Shown: piece by piece, positions 1-10,124 of the stretch
Layout of the letters: every line of letters starts with the position of its first letter
How positions within the stretch are numbered: position 1 is the stretch's first letter
Source: Lepas anatifera
Taxonomy: Eukaryota > Arthropoda > Thecostraca > Lepadidae
Length of the DNA stretch: 64,000 bases
NCBI GenBank assembly: GCA_034440635.1
Contig: JAOTON010000386.1
Span: 806,001-870,000, forward strand
Reading direction: 5' to 3'
Translations under genes and position numbers: made by a program
Notes under the pieces: generated by a model
The model's input: only the letters and a program-made list of their open reading frames with translations
Database searches by the model: none
What the model was told of the DNA's origin: nothing

Positions 1-1541
1 CCCAATATTTAAGAAGGGTGCGAAGTCATGTGCATCCAACTATAGGAGTGTGAGTTTGACCCCACTTTTTAGTAAAGTACTCGAAAAAGTGGTTTTTACT
101 TCATTGCTGTCTCATGTGCGCCCTGTTTTAGCTGATCAACAGCATGGTTTTATGTCTGGACGTTCGTGCGTTACGAACCTGGGATCGATGTTGAGCGTGG
201 CCTGGAGCAACATATCCGCTGGCTCACAAACTGATATAATTTATACAGACTTTAGTTCAGCCTTTCAAAGCGTAAGTCACAAACTTCTGATTCATAAAAT
301 GGAAAAATCATTTAATATCACCGGGACATCATTGTCATGGCTAAAATCATACCTTTCTGGAAGAGAGCAGCGGGTAGTTGTGAATGGCCAATGCTCTTCG
401 TGGATCTCGGTTACCTCAGGCACACCTGAGGGGGACATCTCTCGCCCCTCCTCTTCGCCTGTTTTATTAACGACCTACCGACTGCTGTCCACTCGGATTG
501 TATAATTTTCGCCGACGACTGTAAACTGTATCGCAGAGTTGACAGTACAGCTGATGCCACACAACTGCAGGTAGACGTAGATCGATTATGCGCGTGGTCA
601 ATGAAGTGGCAACTGTCACTGAATCCTTCAAAGTGTAAATATTTAACTCTGACACTTCGTACAAAGCCCATTTTAGAAACGTACCACATAGGCAACTCGG
701 AGATTGAGAGAGTGAGTGAGATGCGCGATCTTGGAGTGATCATAGACTCGAAATTAACGTTTCAGTCCCACATCGATGACATGGTGCGAAAGGCCAACAG
801 GGCTCTAGGGCTTTTAATAAGGTCTTTCCAGACAGGGAAGAATGGTCCATCACTGCAGGGGATAGATCATAAAAAGTATGATTGTGACTTTTTGCGCCAA
901 CGTTCGGAGTATTTTGGAATATGGCTGTGTGATATGGGGAGGAGCTGCCGACACACATCTGAAACGTGCGGACAAAATTCAGCACAAGTTTCTTATTTGG
1001 CTCTGCGCAAGGTGTCGTGTTCAAAACGTTTCACTGGAGTATGCTGACCTTCTCCGTCATTTTGGGTTGGCATCCTTATCCGCGAGAAGGTTACAGTATG
1101 ATATTATGTTCATCAGAAACATTCATAATCACAAAATTGATTCACATTTTCTTTTGGAATGCTTCCCATTGGCAGCGCCTCCCGTGCACTTCGAAACTGG
1201 TTGCTTTTCAACGTTCCCTACGCCAGAACTAACACTGTAAGGTCGAGCATGTTTACCAGAATTCCCCGTGTCTGTAACAGGTTTTTAAATGCAAATAGGG
1301 ACGTTGATATCTGGCACACGAGCTTAGGAGATTTTAAGAAGCGAGTGATCGCCTTTTCCTTTACTGTCTAAGGTGTATACAGTGTGCTCGACGAGAGTGG
1401 ATGTTTTTAGCGTTATTTACATTTTATCGTTTTGTTTGTTTGATCCAGTGTACTGCTTTTATCTTATCGACTTCATCTATAAGTGGGTTTTACTGACCCG
1501 TTGGTGATATGTTTAATAAAATAAACTAAACTAAACTAAAC
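1..1541 (+). mobile_element. 3' part of a Jockey/CR1-group LINE, frameshifted
   Basis: The 5' end lies outside the window. Reverse transcriptase can be read from base 50: the QHGF..GRSC block, motif A as YTDFSSAF near 243-269, then SGTPEG near 418-432. The frame is lost just after this, and motif C reads FADD near 509-520 in another frame. Downstream pieces in at least two more frames (601-1047, 878-1240, 1159-1371) carry the thumb (LNPSKCKYL, LGVIIDSK, LEYGCVIWG) and the C-terminal RTNTVRSSMF..RIPRVCN block common in arthropod LINEs. Three frameshifts mean it is dead. The 3' end is marked by AATAAA-like sequence and a short TAAAC tandem tail at about 1515-1541. No zinc-knuckle ORF1 is present here. 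Clade placement within Jockey/CR1 is inference from motif style only. Confidence 0.85.
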
Positions 1542-2464
1542 ATGGTGATGGAATACAATCGAGCGAGTGATGAAAATAGCGGAAAAATGGGCACCCACAA
1601 CCGAACGCAGAGGGAGGGGATCTCGCTCCGGCGCGGAGGCGGCCGGTAAGGGGGCAGTGGCAGGCACACGACAGTTCAGTTCGAGCGATGCAGAAATTCG
1701 GTGCATTCTGAGCAATTTCATGGTTCCCTGGGGACAATAAGGTATCGTCAGGAAGAGAAAAAAAGAAAAAATAGAATGCCGGGCAATAATAAAAAATAAA
1801 AATAAAATAAAATAAAGTGTTTTAACCGGACATTCAGGAAAAGATTCCGGAAATTGCACTAGTACCCGAAAAAAACATGGTTCATCTCAGCTGCCAGCAA
1901 GCCTGACAACCTCAGTAAACTGCACCCCGGCAGCGAAACAAACCGACGCCGCAATGCGTCTTAGGTTTAGACTCCGTCACTACCAATGTTTAGATTAATT
2001 CTAGAATCCTTTTTATTTAATACGAACTGTTCCAGGCTAGAATTTTGAGGTATGTTTTCGTGATGCGCCCGGATCAGAAACTAACTCAAATTGAAGTAAA
2101 AAACAATGTATTCTTTAATCTTGTATATCTATATACAAAAAAATTGGAAAGAGCTACCACCACGGACAGAGAAGTGAGGTGGCCAGTCCATCTCCAACCT
2201 ACAACATACAACAAACGTTCCCCTGAAACAAAAAGTGATCAGGTTTGGGTTCGTGGTGCGTTCCAGACTTGGTGGCTGTACTTATTTTTGTTAGTTCATC
2301 CAAGGATCGTGGTGGCTGCTCTTTGGTTCCCCAGTTCTGACGCATATCAAGAGTTATTTTTCCCTATCACATTCAGCTATTCTCCGGTTCTCTAGACTAG
2401 GTGTTTTTATATTCTCCGGGGCCCAAAGGATTAAAATTATATCAAAGATTTAGATTTCGACGGA
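1542..2464. other. unannotated interval
   Basis: About 0.9 kb directly after the LINE tail. I see a short GC-rich patch (about 1600-1650) and an AT-rich stretch (1750-1820), but no domain, RNA gene or recognisable repeat. Short ORFs here have no recognisable content. Confidence 0.4.
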
Positions 2465-2476
2465 CACATTTAATCT

Positions 2477-2824
2477 GATTGATTGATTGAGTGTTCCGGC
2501 CATGCGGGGGGCGTCCCTGCAGGCGCCCCAACCGCCGCAGGAACATCGCCAGCCGTCGCGGGTCCGCCAGCGCCTCCCGGATGGGCGGGTCGTCCCGTCC
2601 AAATGTCCCAGCGCAGGTCAGTGCACGCAGGGCACTGGGTCAGAAGGTGGTGGAGGGCCTCGTCCTCTCCGTCGTCGCATTCCCGGCACGTGGTCTCCGG
2701 GTCCAGGCCGATCCTCTTTCGGTAGCTGCACAGAAGAAGGGAGTGGCCAATGCGCCGGCCTCCACACTCTCCTGCCGTGATAGGTCCAGACGGTCTTTCA
2801 GGGTAGTCCGTCCTGGGACACCGC
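2477..2824 (-). mobile_element. 5'-truncated LINE 3'-end fragment with target-site duplication
   Basis: On the minus strand the only ORF (2470-2829) is the C-terminal cysteine/histidine module of a LINE ORF2: a GHSLLLCSYRKRIG block, then CRECDDGEDEALHHLLTQC, i.e. C-x2-C-x9-H-x5-C. The element's 3' tail is a GATT/ATCA tandem at 2477-2490. Both sides carry nearly the same 12 bases: CACATTTAATCT at 2465-2476 and CACATTTGATCT at 2825-2836 (11 of 12 identical), the expected footprint of target-primed reverse transcription. Only about 350 bp were copied, so it was dead on arrival. The ATCA-type tail resembles that of the I-clade element at 12-19 kb, but the coding module is too short to assign a clade. 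Confidence 0.75.
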
Positions 2825-2889
2825 CACATTTGATCTCGAACACGTTTTATCTCGTACGGATTAACGTTTTATCTCGTTGTTTTACCAGA

Positions 2890-3273
2890 TTAACACGCGC
2901 ATTGACGGGGCTCTGAGCCACCTTCGCTTTGACGGGGGAGGGGTACCCTCCCCCTAAAATCTCGAGAACTACGGTAGGTAGTGAAAAATGGTAAACGGCG
3001 TTGGGTAGCCCATACGCTTCTCTATCGAAATATTTTAACCATTTTGTCAGGTCCCTTCAATCGGATGAGTTCACTTTGTTCCGACTTATGTTATCTTAAA
3101 CTTTTTTTGAGGTCAGGTCACTTGAACTGTACTGGTGACCTGACCTGAGATGACCTAACCTTAAAATTTTGACAAAAGTTGTAAAAATGATGAGAGAATG
3201 TATGCCATATTCTATCCGAAAAACCAGACGGGGGAGGGGGTGGGTACCCTCCTCCCGTCAATGCGCGTGTTAA
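2890..3273. mobile_element. TTAA-flanked TIR element (non-autonomous, copy a)
   Basis: 384 bp including the flanking TTAA on each side. The terminal inverted repeats CACGCGCATTGACGGG are perfect, and TTAA is repeated outside both. This is the target preference of piggyBac-type transposons, although the termini are not canonical piggyBac. The left end carries a second half-TIR (TTTGACGGGG) about 25-30 bp further in. The interior has several AGGTCA/TGACCT hexamers (about 3105-3160) and no ORF. Relatives: 25377-26575 shares left-end and internal sequence, and 27866-28130 shares the right end. Confidence 0.8.
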
Positions 3274-3659
3274 AACGATTAATTAATCTCGAGACACATT
3301 AATCTCGGGATTAACACATTTAATCTCGAAGAGCCACCCTTGTTTTTTATTGGGTCGGTTTCTGGTTCCTGGTTTGCACCAAAACCGGTCAGGCTTCAAG
3401 AATGGTCTTCAGCAAAGGACACAAAAGACATTTTCGAATGACAAACAGCGTGTCCCGGTGGTAAAAAAAACTGAGGAAACGGTCTCCAACAGAGGTAAAT
3501 CCGACGGACTGAGAACCATTGGAGGGAGCTGGAGACAAGCCGGTCCCAATTTGGTACGCCCGTCAGATTAGAAAAATATTTGGGGCTAATATTCCCCTTC
3601 CCTCAACTACCCGGACGGAGGGATAACCAGAAGAAATTGTCCTTATAATAGCTTCTTCA
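3274..3659. other. unannotated interval with repeated TTAATCTCG motif
   Basis: The first 60 bp contain three copies of a TTAATCTCG motif (about 3290-3330). The same motif flanks the LINE fragment at 2465-2490 and 2825-2880, so this is the original host sequence into which the LINE fragment and the TTAA element inserted. The rest (3350-3659) has no recognisable content. Confidence 0.4.
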
Positions 3660-3885
3660 TCCCATAGGAGGATCCAGGAGGGCAAAGGGGTCACGTGTCC
3701 CCCTATCTGATCGAATCTCGGTGAACCCTAAAATGTCGCGTCCCATCCCTTCCCCCAGGATGCGAAAATCGGCGCACACCGATAGGATTTAGCATCCATC
3801 TGATAGGTTTCGCCGGTCAAAAGTGGCGCCCCCTCTGGTCCGGATGGTGTCCTCCCGGAAGTTACTCCCCCCACCCGATCGGCAA
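3660..3885 (-). repeat. dispersed repeat, inverted copy of 36895-37170
   Basis: This stretch contains, in inverse orientation, the same ordered blocks found near 36.9-37.1 kb: a GGATCCAG edge, a block around CAGGATGCGAAAATCGG, a CACCGATAGGATTT block and a GTCAAAAGTGGCGCC block. There is no coding capacity. The terminal GGATCCAG suggests a relative of the CAGTGGCGGATC MITE class, but I could not see two clean ends. Confidence 0.55.
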
Positions 3886-3977
3886 TCATGGATCTGACTA
3901 TGCTTCATCCATTAGTACGCATGAAGAATCAAGAAGAAAATCAGAAAAATTGTTATTACAGTAAAAACTTGCACTAC

Positions 3978-4055
3978 CTAGATTCGAACCTGCATTACCT
4001 GTGTGAGAGTCGGGAATGGAGGCGACTATACCATTCCCGCTGTACGACACCTGGC
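3978..4055 (-). pseudogene. tRNA-Glu-like sequence (tRNA pseudogene or SINE head)
   Basis: On the minus strand a box A-like TGGTATAGTCG is followed by an anticodon-loop-like CTCTCAC and a good B box GGTTCGAATCT. This is the order and spacing of a tRNA-Glu(CTC). The acceptor stem does not close, so I read it as a pseudo-tRNA or the head of a SINE rather than a functional tRNA. Confidence 0.4.
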
Positions 4056-4397
4056 CGAGTTTAAAAATTTCCTGATTAGTTTTCTAAAGCCGAATGTTTT
4101 GGACAAACTAATGTAATTTGCGTATTTTTGAGGCTTAATAAAAATAAATTGAATACTAATACAACATAAAAACATTTTCTACGGCAAAAAAATCATTTCT
4201 AGAACTTAAAACTTTGATTGATAGAATAGAGGTGAAGAGCAGGTTACAGCCTATTATTTATATTGTTAATAAATTTGAATAATTGTTGAGTGGTCTCCCA
4301 AAATTTAGCAGAAGATAAAGAAATGATTGACGGAACCAGAATCATGATTTTTCAAATATTAAGAAACCACAATAAAAATTTTTGCGACAATGTCCCT
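4056..4397. other. AT-rich interval, nothing recognised
   Basis: About 340 bp of AT-rich sequence without ORF, repeat unit or RNA signature. Its last bases (ATGTCCCTTTAA) resemble the right terminus of the GGGAAYGTGGCAC MITE seen at 28.1 and 40.2 kb. Confidence 0.3.
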
Positions 4398-5317
4398 TTA
4401 ACGAATCCTTTGCAAGCATGTTTGAAGCGCTCCTCGCTGTGGGGGGGGTAAAGCTGCCCCTTATGGTTTTCCCAAAATAACGCAGAAACAAAACACAGAG
4501 TAAGGGATCTGACAGCAGCTTATCCCTGATAAATTTTATGCATCCAACAAATTCTTAGGTCAGGTCATGTCAGGTCAAGGAGAGATTCAATGTCGAGCAA
4601 CCCGACCTCAAAATCCCAAATCACGAGTTTGAAAAGCCACCAAAGGAACATCTGCGAACCGATCAGTTCCAGACTTTCATAACATGATGAGGTCATCAGA
4701 GCCTTAAAATCTGTTATGTCGCACTTCTCATTTTATTGACCTAAGATGGAAATTTTTTGTCACTTCATTATAAGTCTATGGTGAAGAATAGAAAGGGCTC
4801 TTTTGTAGTAGATATTTGATAAACCAACCTGAAAGTATTAATCATTCATACTATGTATTCTTTCCGTGATCTTGATCATAAATATATGTTCTTGAGCATC
4901 TCAAAGATCATGTGAGGTCACAAGAGCATACTTTGATCCTTTTTCTTTAACTTCCGCACAAAATGGGGGTAGTTTTCATTGTGCTTATCTTGTCATGGGG
5001 TGTCAGTTGATACGCAACATGATTATATCAGGTTACGTTGTGACTCTGACATAGCTTGAGTTCGGGTCATTTTCACTATTGACCTAGCATGGTCTTATCA
5101 CACATCATTCGGCTGGGCACGATGAGAGGACTCCAATGGTGCCTAAAAATTTTCTCTAGCTCCGTTCTGTAAAAGTCTATACGGAAAATTTACAATGCGA
5201 CAGGGTGTGACCGGTATTTTTGGGTGGTCTGCGTGGTTGTGCGCAATGTGTACCTATGTATTTGCTATAACTAAAAGTAAGACAAAATATTGTTCTCTCC
5301 CCCATCCCAGGGGATAT

Positions 5318-5495
5318 CCGATGGTTGGAGTTAATCAAAATCTCCTAAGCCACCGATCCCGTGTTCTTATCCCGGTGGAGCCTCTGAACAAGTTGATCTG
5401 ATCATCCAAACCCCTCATAACAGGTGAGAGCTGGCGACGCCGTATAGCCCTGGCAGCTGGTGCGTCGTTAAACCCCAGCAATCATCATTATTCTC
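5318..5495 (+). mobile_element. tRNA-derived SINE, decayed copy
   Basis: Shares an ordered set of blocks with the better copy at 45871-46049: CTAAGCCACCG, CGGTGGAGCCTCTGAA, the TGATCTGATC region, GAGAGCTGGCGACGCCGTAT, CCCTGGCAGCTGGTGCGTCG and TTAAACCCCAGCAAT. The B box is mutated (GTGTTCTTATCC). The 5' part of the tRNA head is poorly preserved, so the left edge is approximate. Confidence 0.65.
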
Positions 5496-5533
5496 TCTCA
5501 TCCCTTAAGATTGTATACCAACTCTCTGTGCGG

Positions 5534-5775
5534 CAGTGGCGGATCTAGCCGGTGGGTTTGGGAGGGGCAAACCAAAGTCGAAAAGCAAAAAAAAAAACGT
5601 CACGCAGTGAGGAGCTGCGCTACAACATCACTTGCCGAAAGAATTTTGGGTATTTGAGGCGAAAAGCAAAAAAACGTCACGGGGCGAAAACTATGGGCTC
5701 GAGATACATTTTTCCTATCTAAAGCCCAATATTTACACTGAACTTTATTGATTCTGTTTGAAGTTGAGAGTTGAC
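5534..5775 (-). mobile_element. hAT-type MITE (CAGTGGCGGATC family), truncated
   Basis: Begins with CAGTGGCGGATCTAGCCGG, which is the right terminus of the copy at 26202-26549 read on the other strand. It continues with the same AACGTCAC, TTTGGGTATTTGAGG, CTATGGGCTCGAGATAC, CCAATATTTACACTGAACT and TTGAAGTTGAGAGTTGA blocks in inverse order. It stops before the purine-rich half, so one terminus is missing. No coding capacity. Confidence 0.7.
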
Positions 5776-6075
5776 TCAATGTCAAAGGTCAAGTCCTTAT
5801 TTCCCGCCCAAAGGCTGCTATAGTGCCAAAAATATTGTACATCATTGGGAATGCGTCATAGTGTTACGTCATAGGTCATTGACATTAGATGACCTTGACC
5901 TCAAAACTTCAGAGAGCATTGTGTGGGGAATTCCCTTTATCACCTTAGTCCGTTTTTGGTGTACTCCTGGTTTATTCTGCATAATCACGGCATTTCCAAA
6001 TAGGTCTCCAACTTTTAAGCCCCCTTCCCCCTCCACTGCGCGTTGACACCAGACCCCTCTCCACTGCGCGTGCTA

Positions 6076-6480
6076 AGACGATTCTTTCTTCTAAAATGAG
6101 TTTGTCAAAACGATGGTGTAACTCAGCTTCTATAAGCGCAAGATCAAGTTTTGAAAGATCATTCGAAAGCTGTTGGAAAGAAAAATCCGCATGTTGTTAT
6201 CCCTTTTGAGGTCAGGTCAATAAAAGGTCACCAGAGGTCACCAAAGGTCACAGTTTTCTAAATTGTTTGTGTCTATAACTTTTGAAGCAAGCAAAAGTGA
6301 CTTGCACATTTTATGTGCAATTCTTATCATTTGGTATCGTTGTAATGAGCATGACCCAAACATTCAAGTGATATGCAGCATGACCATTAAATGCCATTGT
6401 TTGACCTTGACCTAAATTCAATGTCATAATTTGACCTTAGAAAGGTCAGGTCGCATATCATTTGAGTCCTGAGGTCAAGA
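6076..6480. repeat. AGGTCA-rich repeat segment
   Basis: About 400 bp with roughly ten AGGTCA/TGACCT hexamers. Three perfect half-sites at 6225-6230, 6235-6240 and 6245-6250 are spaced exactly 10 bp apart, giving two consecutive DR4 arrangements. It belongs to the same sequence class as the interiors of the TTAA-flanked elements, but I found no TIR for it. Confidence 0.6.
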
Positions 6481-7599
6481 CAACACATTGATGTATTTTG
6501 GTTTGTTGTTTTAGGTTTCATGGCGTTATAAGGGATTTTCGAGATGAGTCTAAATTTGCCACATTTTGGCCTACTGTGACGTCACAATTTAACAGATATG
6601 GTTCAACCTCGGCTCCAGGGTTAAAGACGGTAAGGCGTTTCCAGCGCCGTTTCATTTTTCTCGTATCACTTCTCGTATCACTTCCGGTTCCCGAGATCGT
6701 AGGGGTCTACGATCGGGCCCCTCAGGTGGCGGTGTGTAAGAGAGCCCAGGTGGTGCCTTGTTATGGCCTACAGTAAAAATACCGAGTGTAATGTGAGTGT
6801 TTTAAACAGAGCGATAACCTGAAAAATTGTATGTGCATAGTAGCACCATTTCACCCCTTTTCCGCACACCCTGCCATCGAATCGTTGGCTTCTCCGGAAA
6901 ACCATCACTAAACTGTTTTTAATCTCCAGCCCTGAATCACAAGCTGCCAGTAACTTAAAGAAAAGGATAGTTAAATACTGGACCTTCACCGGTCCAGTAT
7001 TTGAGGGCTAGAAAATGTTGGGTCACATATTCGTCGAACGCCAGGGGCGGATGCAGCAACGCCATTTGGGGGCCAACTCGGGAGAAATCGTAAACACATA
7101 GTGTTTTTAAGAAAATCGGTTCGCCATTTGGGGAAAATTTGGTTCGCCTTTCAACCTCCCCCTTTGCGTCAGCCAGTGACGAACACCGCTCTTTTGGTTT
7201 GTACACCTGGATACGAATACGTGAGAAGCGGTAATGTGGGAAACCGTCCTTAGAACCTCACATGTGGATGGGGAGGCGAGGAAAGGGCCATCCCGACCTC
7301 TGCTATTTCGACTAACACGGCCAAGTCGAACCATGTGGGTTTCAAAAATATTCATGCCCACAACTACGCCATGCAGTGACAATGATTTCCTTGAAATTTA
7401 TTTTTAAGCAGCCCTGTAGCACATTTCCCAATGACAAGATGGACCCATTGCAGATGCCTCCCTCTTGGACGAAAACGTCCCGCCGCCAGGGTTTGGGACT
7501 AACGGCTTAACACTTAGTTTTGGGACGAAAATTAAACAGCGATAACTTCTGTGTATTTGTTACTAGGACGATGCAATTTCACACCTGGCTGGTGCACAA
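6481..7599. other. unannotated interval with one perfect hairpin
   Basis: No domain or RNA gene recognised. A perfect 12-bp stem with a 6-base loop occurs at 6973-7002. Near 7050-7160 a low-complexity block with repeated CGCCATTTGGGG resembles the interior of transposon ends, but it has no clear boundaries. Confidence 0.35.
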
Positions 7600-8040
7600 T
7601 CTGGAGTATCTCTCACAACTAGTGAAACAGTTAATTGATGCCCTGTCGGTCTGCGGCTCGCACGCGCTCGCCCACCCTTCTCATCATCTTTCGAGGGACC
7701 TCCGGGTCGATCTCAGCGAGTACCTTGCGGATACGAGCCTTCAATGGCTGATCAGATTTTGCCTCCCATCCACCTTTGTAAATCTCTTGCTTAAATATGC
7801 CCCAAAAATCCTCGATTGGCCTCAGCTGGGGTACATTTGGTGGGTTTTCCTCACGTGGTACCACGGGCACGCGCGCCTCCTTCAGAAGCTTCAGTTCTCT
7901 TGGTGTAGTGAGCTGCTGCCAGATCCTACCAAAATATGTAACTACCATCTGGATAGTTGTGGGCCACATAGGGCAGAATAAACTTCTTTAGGCACTCATT
8001 CCTGTAGGTTTGCTATCAAATTTTGCCCGACTGGGGCAAA
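7600..8040 (-). pseudogene. Tc1/mariner-type transposase C-terminal remnant
   Basis: On the minus strand, near 7990-7890, a segment reads KKFILPYVAHNYPDGSYIFW, like the block that precedes the third catalytic region of mariner-type transposases. After a frame change the ORF 7631-7969 reads EENPPNVPQLRPIEDFWGIF and then YKGGWEAKSDQPLKARIRK, the characteristic NPPNxPxxRPIEDFW block. At least one frameshift and internal stops make it inactive. No TIR pair was identified, so the element borders are unknown. The family call is firm at superfamily level only. Confidence 0.75.
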
Positions 8041-8081
8041 TCGCAGGCCTGGAGATCCCCTTCGGTGATATGGCTACCCAC

Positions 8082-10124
8082 CAGTGGCGTAGCCAAGGGG
8101 GTCCTTGGGGTCCGCGGACCCCCCTTGGACTGACCTTATGTACTGGAAAACACGAGCATTGGTCTCGGGGGCCCCTGAGCTTGGTCTCAGGGAGCCCCGA
8201 GCTCTATATCAGCCCCCCCCCCGAGGTTGGTCTCAAGGGACCTCCGAGCTTGGTCTCGGGGGCCCCCTGAGCTTGGTCTTAGGGGCCCCTGAGCTTGGTT
8301 CAGGGGCCCTCCGAGCTCGATTTCAGCCCCCCCGAGGTTGGTCTCAAGGGACCTCCGAGCTTGGTGTCAGGGCCCCCAAACTTGGTCTTACGGGCCCAGT
8401 GAGCTTAGTCTCAGGGGCCCCCGAGCTCGGTCTCAGAGGTCCCCGAGCCTGGTCTCAGGGAGCGCCCAAGCTTGGTCTCAAGGGACCTCCGAATTTGGTC
8501 TCAGGGGCCCCAGAGCTTGGTCTCACGGGCTTTCCGAGCTCGGTCTCAGAGGGCCCCCGAGCTTTGTCTCAGGGGCCGCCGAGCTTGGTCTCAAGGGACC
8601 TCCGAACTTGATCTCAGGGGCCCCCCGAGCTTGGTCTCAGGCGTCCCCCGAGCTCGGTCTCAGGGGGCCCCCGAGCTCGGTCTCAGGGCCCCCCAGGCTG
8701 GTCTCAGGGGACCCCCAAACTTGGTCTCAGGGGGCCCCTGATCATCGGTATCGAGACTCTAGGAAACCGAACATTGATCTTCGGGCCCCTGAGCTCGGTC
8801 TCAGGGGCCCCGAGCTTGGCCTCAGGGGCCCCTAGCTTTCGTCTCACGGGCCTTTCGATCTTGGTCTCAGGGTCCCCTAGCTTGGTCTCAGGGGCCCCCG
8901 AGCTTAGTCTCAGGGGCTTTTCTATCTTGGTCTCAGGGGCCCCCGAGCTTGGTCTCGAGGGAAATCCGAACTTCGTCTCAGGGGGCCTCCAAGCTTGGTC
9001 TTAGACGCCCTCCGAGCTTGGTGTCAGGGGCCCTGAGCTTTAAACTCACGGGCCTTTCCATCTTGGTCTCAGGGTCGCTTAGCTTGGTCTCAGGGACCCC
9101 CGAGCTTAGTCTCAGGGGCATTTCTGTCTTGGTCTCAGGGGGCCCTCCGAGTTTGGTCTCCGGGGGCCTCCGAGCTTGGTCTCAGGGGACCCCGAGTTTG
9201 GTATCAGGGGACCCCCGAACATGGTCTCAGGGGCCCCCGAGCTTGGTCTCAAGGGCCCCCGAGCTTGGTCTCAGGACACCCCCCTGATCTTTAGTCTTAC
9301 GGGCTTTTCGATCTGGGTTTAAGGGGGCCCCAAGCTTGGTGTCACGGGGCCCTCCGAGTTTGTTACCAGGGGACCCCGACCTTGGTCTCCGGCCCCCGAG
9401 CTTGGTCTCAGGAGGCTCCTCGAGCTTGGTCTCAGGTCCCCCAAGCTTGGTCTCAGGGGCCCCCGAGCTTGGTCTCAGGGGGCTCCTCGAGCTTGGTCTC
9501 TGGTCCCCCAAGCTTGGTCTCAGGGGCCCCCAAGCTTGGCAGCAGGGGGCCCGAGCTTGGTCTCACGGGCCTTCCGAGCTTGGTCTCGGGGGCCCCGGGC
9601 TTGGTCTCACGGGCCTCTCGATCTTGGTCTTAGGGGGCCCAGAGCTGGTCTCAGGGATCCCCGAGCATTGGTATCGATGGCTCCGGAGCAGCGAACATTG
9701 ATCTCGGGAAGTGGGGGAGGGCAATATTGATCTTGGGGTGTCCCCTGACTATCGATATCGAGAGGACTTATGAGCGAGTCACGAGAATTGGCCCCGTGGG
9801 GCCCAGAGTTTGGTCTCAGGGGCACAGGCTTGGGCTCAAGGCCCCGGAGCATTGGTATCGAGGGGCTCCAGATTACTGAACATTAGTCTCGGGGGGGCTC
9901 CGAATGATGATCTGAGGGTCCCCCAAACATCAGTGTCGAGTTACTCCTGAGAAAAGTGCAAGCATGAGGGTGCCCCCGAACCTGATCTAAGTAGAACCCC
10001 GAGCTTGGTCTTAGGAGCCCCGCGCATCAGCATCCAGGGGCTCCGGAACATTGGTATCGGGGGAAGCAAGGATTTCAGGGACCTCCAAATGCTGATCTCG
10101 GCGGGCTCCTAAATGTGTGGATGA
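8082..10124 (+). repeat. GC-rich minisatellite array with transposon-like head (array 1)
   Basis: Starts with CAGTGGCGTAGCCAAGGGGG, a terminus typical of hAT-like MITEs. From about 8150 it becomes a tandem array with unit close to GAGCTTGGTCTCAGGGGCCC (about 22-30 bp, dozens of copies, increasingly divergent to the right). The unit has no stop codon in several frames on either strand, which produces long but meaningless ORFs. No matching right terminus was seen. Confidence 0.85.

Larger units (their letters stand above)
4398..6075. mobile_element. AGGTCA-rich TTAA-type element, decayed, with nested insertions (copy b)
   Basis: The internal sequence at 4555-4750 aligns by eye over long stretches with 19420-19610 in the intact copy c, including the ordered phrases around CATGTCAGGTCAAGGAG and ATGATGAGGTCAT. 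The left edge TTAA at 4398 and right edge GCGCGTGCTAA at about 6065-6075 are degenerate, and the right terminal module appears twice, as in copy c. A SINE (about 5318-5495) and a MITE (5534-5775) are inserted inside. No transposase is encoded. Confidence 0.5.

Noticed and set aside
3978..4055. Functional tRNA genes here, at 36401-36540 and at 41015-41080
   Set aside because: A and B boxes are recognisable, but acceptor stems do not pair and anticodon arms are abnormal; pseudo-tRNAs or SINE heads fit better.
8105..9852. Long overlapping ORFs on both strands (Gly/Pro/Ser/Leu-rich, collagen-like look)
   Set aside because: They are translations of a GC-rich minisatellite whose unit lacks stops in several frames; several frames and both strands are open at once.
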